DNA of 64,000 nt from Corylus avellana (lineage: Eukaryota; Streptophyta; Magnoliopsida; Fagales; Betulaceae): NCBI RefSeq assembly GCF_901000735.1, contig NC_081541.1, positions 8,053,021 to 8,117,020 of the forward strand. Direction: 5' to 3'. Shown piece by piece: positions 57,090 to 64,000 of the stretch; the first letter of the stretch is position 1; every line of letters starts with the position of its first letter. A program made the position numbers and the translations under genes. The notes under the pieces were generated by a model. The model was not told where the DNA came from, ran no database searches, and saw nothing but the letters and a program-made list of their open reading frames with translations.

Positions 57090-60000
57090 ATGGCTGCCAT
57101 TTTCACAGCTCCCAAATTCTCCTCCACACCCACAGCCTCCATTTCCGCAGCCAATACCAACATCTACACCAGAATTCCTCACCACGTCTCCCCAAGACCC
57201 TCACTCCCACGTCTCCCCCACGCCTGCCCCAGAAAAACCGCCGTCTCCTGTTCCCACCAACATGCCCCACCGCCGTCGTCAACAACAACAAAGTCGACGA
57301 CCAGGAACCGCCCAGATTACGTCCCCAATCGCATCTCGGACCCCAACTACGTCCGCATTTTCGACACCACTCTCCGCGACGGCGAGCAGTCCCCGGGCGC
57401 CTCCCTGACGTCCAAGGAGAAGGTCGACATTGCTCGGCAGCTCGCCAAGCTCGGTGTCGACATTATTGAAGCCGGCTTCCCCGCCTCCTCCAAGGACGAC
57501 TTCGAGGCCGTCAAAACCATCGCCAAGGAAGTCGGTAACGCCGTCGATAAGGACGGGTACGTCCCCGTCATCTGCGGCCTCTCCCGGTGCAATGAGAAGG
57601 ATATTCGGACGGCGTGGGATGCCGTGAAGTACGCCAAGCGGCCCAGGATCCATACCTTCATTGCCACCAGTCCCATTCACATGGAATACAAGTTGAGGAA
57701 GACCAAGGAGGAGGTGATTGATATTGCCAGTCGTATGGTTAGGTTCGCCCGGAGTTTGGGCTGCGACGATGTCGAGTTTAGCCCCGAGGATGCTGGGAGG
57801 TTCGCCTGTTTTTATTCTTCACTAATTCTATGAAAAAGCTTTAACACTTCTGTTTTTCTTTTAATCACTAAAACCGCTAAGAAGTTAGAAGAATTTTTGG
57901 TTTGGTGTTTGAATTGGTCTTCATTGTTGTGCCATTGGCTAAGTTCTTTTTCTGGAGTTGTGAAATAAACATTCGTGTTCAAATGTTAATCTTTATTTTA
58001 ACTTGTAATTGATCACCCTTTGGTCAGTTCTTAATGTGCTCTGTACTCATTGTCATACAATTCAAGGGCAAAGGTAGTTCATTATTAGATTGTGGAACCA
58101 AATTGTTCAAGTGCATATGATTTTCAATTAGGAATTTGGGTTGTCATGTAAAAGGATCATGCTGCTGAATCATTTTCCTTGAGATGATCCTCAGCGATTT
58201 TAACTCATTCAGTAACTCTGAGAAAGCTTAGCTCGTTTTTGTTTGGGACTCCTTCTCCTTATGTAAGTTTATTGTTAATGCTTTTCATTCATACATGGGA
58301 GCCTCTTTATTTTATTGAGAATGCTTATGCAGTTATTGCCATGTTTCCATTACTGTGCTGATATGACTGTTTCACATAGTACGGAAAAGAATGACTGGTC
58401 TTTCCAATCTTGCTAAAATTATGAACTTCTTGCCTACCAAAAAAAGTGGGAAAAAAAACTAATGAAAAATCCTGTTGTAGATGATGATGCGTCTCTATTG
58501 TTGGTCACTTGCCATTTTTCATTTTAGAATAAAGTGTAATGAAATAAAGTGTAATGGTTATTTGTTTCTTTGAATCTACCAGATCTGACAGGGAGTTTCT
58601 GTATGAAATATTGGGAGAAGTTATCAGGGCTGGAGCCACAACTCTAAACATTCCCGATACTGTGGGTATTACTGTTCCCTATGAATTTGGGAAATTGATT
58701 GCTGACATAAAATCCAATACCCACGGAATTGAAAATGTTATTATATCAACTCACTGCCAAAATGATCTTGGACTTTCTACTGCTAACACTGTAGCGGTAA
58801 GCCCATTGCTTTCTTTTGCTCTATTTATTCAGGGCAAGATGATCAAATTGCACTCATGTCTCATTTCATCAAGTTCAGGGTGCATGTGCAGGTGCGAGGC
58901 AGCTGGAAGTGACAATCAATGGCATTGGTGAAAGAGCTGGAAATGCTTCACTAGAGGAGGTGAGTGTTTACTTCTTACAACAGTATAAGGCCTCAGTAGT
59001 CAGAACACTTGTTAGGCCTCCAAGTATATATTCACTTACATTAAATCATTGTCATCAAATGAAATCAAAATTCAAATGCATCTCGTTCTGATCTCAATTT
59101 CCACACATCCTTGCTTCTCTCTCTCTCTCTCTCTCTCTTGCTCTTCAAGGACTTCTCTGACTCTTTGTTTCAGCAACTCTGAGCATTTCGTTTACTTTTG
59201 ATTTCTTCATGTGATACATAACCAAATCAATTTCTTTTAGTTTTGCTCTTCAAGTACTTCTCACTCACTCTTTGTTTCAGTAACTCTGGGGATTTCTTTT
59301 ACTTTTGATTTCTTCACCTGATTCCTAACCAAATCATATTCTTTCAGTTTTACCCTATCTACCTAAACGTTATAAATCCTTTTCTCAATCCCTTTGAGTT
59401 GGTTCTTACCACCTTCCTTGCAAGACATTCCATTAGTCTCAAAAACTGCATGGCTGACCTGCACTAGGAATTCTAGAAAAAGAGTAAGAAATCCTAGACT
59501 CAGTGAGCTCTAGTTGCTAACTTGGGCAGTTAGTGTAACATCCTAGTTCTATATTGAGAAAATGAGTAGCCTACATAGAATAAGTGGTTTATAAAGATAC
59601 TCATGGGTGCTAAGTCCTACATTGTTTACTTACTAGGTAAACCTAAGATTCATAAGTGATTATAGGAAAGCTCCAAATTGACTATCTTTCGCTTTGGAAT
59701 GATGGCACTCCCTTTCCTTGAAAGAATATTTGGCGGATTAAGGTTCCTTTGAGAGCGGCTTACTTTGCTTGGTGAACCCCCTAAAGAAGATCCTTACCAT
59801 GGATAACCTTAGAAAGCGGCATATTATTGTGGTCGATTGGTGCTATATGTGTAAGAGAAGCATGTAGTCTGTTGATCATCTTTTTTCTTTATTGTAAGGT
59901 TGCTTGTGCCTTATGGAATGCTATATTCGGTCGTGTTGAGTTGTCTTGGTCTAGTAGTAGACTTGTTTGCTTGTTGGAGGGGGACTTTTGGTAGCACTCA

Positions 60001-62565
60001 GAGTACAACTGTGTGGAAGATAGTGCCTTCATGCCTTTTGTGATGCCTTTGGACTCCTAGCTAGGTGTTTTTCTTGTATGCTTTAAGTGTGTTTGGGTTG
60101 CGCTTTTTGCCTTTTAATTACATTTTGAATACTTATAGAGAACATATGGAAAATTCCTTCGGTTAACACAATTTATCATGTGTGCCGCTTATGGAGTAGG
60201 ATTGGAGTAATAAGTATGTGAAGTGCTCAAGCTCTTAAATATCCCTTTTAAACTAATCAAAATATTTGATATTTGGAGACTTGGTAGTCAGAAGTAGCCT
60301 TGGACAAGATAATTCGATGAAATTAAAATAACAGATAACAGTGCAGGAGATAGAAAATGTGAATTTATTGGTTGACAACCAAGGCAAGTAATGGGGGCAG
60401 GAAGGATTTGACTCTTGCATATACTTTAGAATCTGCAAATTGTTACTTGTAGGTGAGGGATCTGCCATCTGATCCTGCAAAATTCTCTACCAGCCCAAGG
60501 TAGAGTCTCAATTTTAGAATCCATTCAGGTTTTTGGCACTCACTTTTAAGATCTTTGTAGATTGTGTAGAATGATCCTTCAAAATTCTCAACCAGCCCAA
60601 GGCAGAGTCTCAATTTTTGAATCCTTTAGGTTTTTGGCGCTCACTTTTAAGATTTTTGTCAATTGTGTGGAATGGACTTTGGTTTGGTTTGCCATTTATG
60701 CCATCTTGCATTCTTCATTAGCAAACAGAACTGGGTTATTTAAGACTATGCAAAGTGAGATGGTCTCCTCTCTTTTTTTTGCATCATTCATCCTTTTAAA
60801 TTGTAATGCCTAAATTTAAAGCCTATGAGCTCTAACTAAAATGGCACTTCTTCCCCCCTTAGTCTGGAAGGTAAGAGCTTGGGTTCAAAATCCATTGGGT
60901 GCATCTGTAACTTAGCAATAAAACCAAAAAAACTACTTAGTTTTTAAGTTATTTATCATTTGTAAAGGATTTGTTCCTAGCTAATTATCTTCATATCCTT
61001 TTATATTGTGTAATTGTTCTATGATTACTTATCCAAAAAAAAAAAAAAAATTGTGTAATTGTTCTCTTTGCCATTGATCTGTTTTGTTGTTTAAGTTGCT
61101 TTAGCATGCTTACAAAATTTGTAGGTTGTAATGACCTTAAAATGCCATGGGGAGAACTTTGGAGGTCTTTATACTGGGATTAATCCACGACACATCTATA
61201 TGACAAGCAAGATGGTAATTTCTCAATCACATAATGCATAATTACACCTATTTTTCCTAGTTGGTTGAATGCTCTTCTGATACTTGACAACATAACTTTT
61301 TAGGTAGAAGAGTACACTGGGATGCATGTTCAGCCACACAAAGCTATTGTTGGTGCTAATGCATTTGCTCATGAAAGTGGTATCCATCAGGTAGTTATAA
61401 GCTTATTATCTCTATCGCTGTTCCTTACCTTTTTTACCTCATTTTGAACAGCAGTAGGATGTGGCTTGCAAGCAATCTGTCATGGCTTGCTCTTGATAGG
61501 AAAAGGGTGTTTCTTCAAGAACATCTGAAGTAACGAAATCTTATAATATGTATATATATATGTATATATGTTAGCTGCCTTCCTATCTTGCTTTCTCCCT
61601 CCTAAAAAGAGTGTTTCAAGTTTTCTTGGGTTTTGCATTTTATATCATTGTCTCCATCCTTGCCAGTTACATTTCTTCACTTTTATATTCTTGACAGTGT
61701 ATTTATTTCCTAAAGGTGCATGCTTTATTTTATATAAGATATAATCAGCTGCTATTAGAAGTTGACAGTTTGCTTCTCCTGGACAAGCACCTTTGCTATC
61801 GACTCCTGCGTGGCCCTGCTGACGAGAGAGCTTTCGAGAATTAGTATATCATTTATGGAACAAGCTTGGCACTAGTGACATGAGTAATGCGACACATGTT
61901 CCCACTTCCTCACACCCATTTCACACTCCGGGCTTTTATTGGATTAAAATCCAATAAAGATTCATTCTAATGAACTGGGAGTGTGGAAATGGGTGTAAGG
62001 AACTGGGAGTGTGTCTAGCATTACTCTAATGACCTATGTGTTTGAGTTTGGGGGGGAGTGTTTTGTACAGTGGTTTATTATTTTGGGGCGTTATGGTTGT
62101 ATTGATACTTTTTTTCTTCCGCTTGCCCATATTTCTTCTAGTTTATTCTTTGTTTGACAATTGCTAGACTAATAAAAGGAAAAACTGTTGACTATGGTAG
62201 CTTCTATAATTATTTAGAGGACTTTTTGATTACGAAAGGTAAGATCTCCAATTAGGAAAATAAAGCATCATAGGTTCACATAGAACCCACCAGCCTTCCA
62301 AGCGAATATTATTTCCTATGTCTTATTTAGTGTCTTTCTAAGGCTATTGAAGTTAAAAACTTATCATGCAAAGTACAACATGGTTTTTATTTTTCCATAA
62401 GTTAAAGCAGCTTATTGAAGTTATGGTATGAGGACTTATGTCAACAAAGCTTTTTGTTTTGTAGGATGGAATGCTTAAACACAAAGGCACATATGAAATA
62501 ATAGCTCCTGAAGATATTGGTTTCGAACGATCCAACGAAGCTGGTATTGTCCTTGGAAAACTTAG
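57090..62565 (+). CDS. IPMS: 2-isopropylmalate synthase, plastid, partial (continues past the window)
   Basis: Exons: 57090-57799, 58583-58796, 58879-58959, 61125-61214, 61304-61390, 62465-62565 and more beyond. Phases agree; 427 codons are visible of a family length of about 630. Residues 1 to ~75 are Ser/Pro/Thr-rich, a plastid transit peptide. The catalytic TIM barrel begins [14 protein letters not shown] (residues 90-103; Arg and the metal-binding Asp). It continues with [56 protein letters not shown] (plant form of the metal-binding HxH site) and [14 protein letters not shown]. Exon 5 gives [10 protein letters not shown] and exon 6 [12 protein letters not shown]. The enzyme condenses acetyl-CoA with 2-oxoisovalerate, the first step of leucine synthesis. 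The C-terminal leucine-binding domain is not in the window. Methylthioalkylmalate synthase is a related enzyme largely limited to Brassicales. No lesions seen. Confidence 0.95.
59142..59350. repeat. Tandem duplication, ~105-bp unit, in IPMS intron 3
   Basis: CTCTTCAAG...CTCTTTGTTTCAG...TTTACTTTTGATTTCTTCA occurs from 59141 and again from 59246, about 85% alike by eye. A (CT)n run at 59117-59139 precedes it. Confidence 0.8.
59660..60000 (+). mobile_element. LINE C-terminal (zf-RVT) fragment in IPMS intron 3
   Basis: Plus strand with stops. Words typical of the zf-RVT end of plant LINE ORF2: [14 protein letters not shown] near 59735, then a DNL..R..... segment, a Cys/His region near 59850-59890 and [17 protein letters not shown] near 59905-59950. 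Confidence 0.75.
60487..60690. repeat. Tandem duplication, ~102-bp unit, in IPMS intron 3
   Basis: ACCAGCCCAAGGTAGAGTCT (60489) and ACCAGCCCAAGGCAGAGTCT (60591) start two units that both contain CAGGTTTTTGGC / TAGGTTTTTGGC and CTCACTTTTAAGAT. About 88% alike by eye. Confidence 0.8.
61021..61050 (+). mobile_element. Micro-retroposon (ATTACTTATCC-poly(A)) with 15-bp target-site duplication
   Basis: TTGTGTAATTGTTCT occurs at 61006-61020 and 61051-61065, exactly flanking 30 bp made of ATGATTACTTATCC plus 16 A. It is 75 bp upstream of the exon 4 start of IPMS. It looks like an extremely 5'-truncated LINE insertion. Confidence 0.85.
61882..62026. mobile_element. Foldback MITE in IPMS intron 5
   Basis: GAGTAATGCGACACATGTTC (61882) mirrors GTGTGTCTAGCATTACTC (to 62026), and CCCATTTCACACTCC mirrors GGAGTGTGGAAATGGG. 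The centre is TTTTATTGGATTAAAATCCA. No coding capacity. Confidence 0.88.
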
Positions 62566-62734
62566 GTATGGTGCATTTCATTATGCAAAACTCCTTTTCT
62601 CGTGTTGGCGCCTTTCAAGTTTTTTTAGTTCCCACTAAGAAAAAGTGAAGAAAACTATGTTCTACCCACCAATTATCATTATCATCCCAAGACTATGAGG
62701 GACATCTCCTCACAAGTTTAATAAAATTGTTGAT

Positions 62735-63830
62735 TTTTTTATAAGTAATTCAATTTTATTAGAAAATGCAGAAGGGCGCAACCCAAATACACTAGGAGTA
62801 TACATAAGTGATGCCCAACTAGGGAGAAGAAGAAGAACACAAATCCAGAAACTCTAGAAAATTAGAAAATAGAGGACTATTGTGAGCAGCCATCCAAACA
62901 TAAATGGATTTGAACATAATAGTCGCCTCACGGGTTTAATAAAATTGCTTTCCCGCCAAATACGTCTTGTCCTAACAAGGGAACCTTACCCCAGACTTCT
63001 ATATTATGGTGGCTTACAAATTGGCCTCTCTTACTAGCCAATGGCTTCGCCTGTTAAAATTATCTGACTTTGAACCTTCACCTTTTGGAAGGGATTCAAC
63101 ACATTCTATCCTCGTCAACCTTGGCTCAACCCAAGAGAGTACAAAAGAATTTTTTTTTTTTTTTTTTGATAAGTAAAGAGAGTACAAAAGATGAAGGAGA
63201 CATTCCACTGTAACAAGTCGTTGGAAAACTGCACATGATTTTCCATTGAGGCCTCCTTATGGCGAGCAGTAGAAAACAACACTAGGAAAGCTTCATTCGA
63301 GGTTTGATCTCCACACCACACGCCATTCCCACCTCAATCCTCACAAATCTAGAGAACTCCCCTCATCCCCTCCTAATGTATTTTCACATCCTGACCCCAT
63401 AGGACCAATATGCTGCATTGGAGCACCATCCGCTCCACAATCTGTCAAGTTTAACTTCCACCACCAATCTCTACAAAGGCTTCATCTCCTTGGCATATCA
63501 CCATAACCACTTTCTCAAAAATGCTTGGTTAAACAAGAGCAAATTTTGAATCCCCAAATTGCCCGAGGAAATCGGGGTACAAATCTTAGACCAACAGACT
63601 AGGTGGAATTTTAACTCCTCATCGACTCTGCCCCACAAGAATCTAGCCTTTGTTCTTCCTCCCTCCTCCAGCCTACGTTGAAGCTCGACAAATGGACCAA
63701 CAAGGGTGCTAGAAGGGACATACTCGCCAGGAATGGTAGCCGTAGTGGCTAACTGGAGATGTGAAGCGGTGGCGGGGCCACCAGATGAGGTGGACACCCT
63801 CGGGTCACAGGTATGACCCAAACCCATGGC
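62735..63830 (-). mobile_element. Degraded LINE 3' end, antisense, in IPMS intron 6
   Basis: Minus strand. Near 63510-63640 it reads ELKFHLVCWSKICTPISSGN and LLLFNQAFLRKWLW, the conserved region after the reverse-transcriptase domain. Downstream (63480-63000) shifted frames continue the C-terminal part (KEASMENHVQFSNDLLQWNV). It ends at the left with TTGAATTACTTATAAAAAA, a LINE tail. A younger micro-insertion sits within it (63149-63176). The right border and the N-terminal reading above 63660 are uncertain. Confidence 0.75.
63149..63176 (-). mobile_element. Micro-retroposon (poly(T)-GATAAGTAA) with 15-bp target-site duplication
   Basis: AGAGAGTACAAAAGA occurs at 63134-63148 and 63177-63191, exactly flanking 28 bp: a T-tract and GATAAGTAA. 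The reverse complement, TTACTTATC-poly(A), is the same tail as at 61021-61050. It interrupts an older LINE relic. Confidence 0.85.
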
Positions 63831-64000
63831 CTTCTTCGGCCCAAACCCGATCCCTTCTTTAGGTGCGAACCTAGCAAATGTAGTTTGGGTTTAAAGGTAA
63901 ATTTGGGCCGAGAACCCTCTAAGTCCATCGACGCCTTACCTTTTTGTGTTAGGAGCCTTCAACCTCGCAATTGGGCCTTGAGCTGGACTTTGCATGCATG
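63831..64000. other. Right edge, no feature assigned
   Basis: Probably still intron 6 of IPMS, possibly the continuation of the antisense LINE. It contains GGGTTTAAAGGTAAATTTGGG and no clear coding signal. Confidence 0.4.

Noticed and set aside
57103..57680. Minus-strand frames up to 133 codons opposite IPMS exon 1
   Set aside because: Shadows caused by the GC-rich codon use of IPMS exon 1.

Overview
The window is nuclear DNA of a plant, most likely a woody eudicot. Evidence: AT-rich introns with GT-AG borders, expanded families of cysteine-rich receptor-like kinases (CRK, two DUF26 domains) and TIR-NBS genes, a plastid-targeted leucine-biosynthesis gene, and many plant transposon families (L1-type LINEs, Ty3/gypsy, Helitron, CACTA, hAT, foldback MITEs, SINEs). 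The exact species cannot be read from the sequence; Fagales is only a guess. Three runs of exactly 100 N (2214-2313, 8588-8687, 28216-28315) are scaffold gaps of unknown true size.

Layout. 1-2213: antisense L1-type LINE reading frame, open over the whole stretch. 3005-40270: a decayed CRK cluster. It holds copy 1 (minus, 3005-6594), copy 2 (plus, 11386-15222), a minus-strand relic (16073-16560), copy 3 (plus, 18388-20940), copy 4 (plus, 29428-30967) and copy 5 (plus, 35991-40270). Copies 1, 3, 4 and 5 all carry stops, frameshifts or splice-site losses. Copy 2 is the exception and the most interesting locus. Its intact DUF26 ectodomain exon and transmembrane exon are followed by an intact TIR-domain exon instead of kinase exons. 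All inferred splice phases agree, and the spliced frame is open for 511 codons. The predicted product is a single-pass receptor with an extracellular DUF26 pair and a cytosolic TIR domain, a topology like that of animal Toll-like receptors. A TIR/NBS relic also follows copy 3 (21690-22745), so CRK and TIR-NBS sequences were probably neighbours before the cluster duplicated.

22957-24068 and 28316-29427 look like the same 1.1 kb. The first copy runs into a Ty3/gypsy element (24068 up to the gap); the second copy starts exactly after the gap and shows the empty insertion site. This is best read as two allelic contigs placed in tandem. The gypsy piece has an LTR-like start, an intact integrase and an antisense coiled-coil gene, as in the plant Tat lineage.

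40271-64000 is a more ordinary genic region filled with transposons. A nine-exon UBX-domain gene (45032-53135, PUX11-like, a probable CDC48/p97 adaptor) looks complete. A 2-isopropylmalate synthase gene (57090 to beyond 62565, plastid leucine synthesis) runs off the right side. Their introns hold LINE pieces, foldback MITEs and several very short poly(A)-tail retroposon insertions with clean target-site duplications. No tRNA, rRNA or CRISPR was seen.
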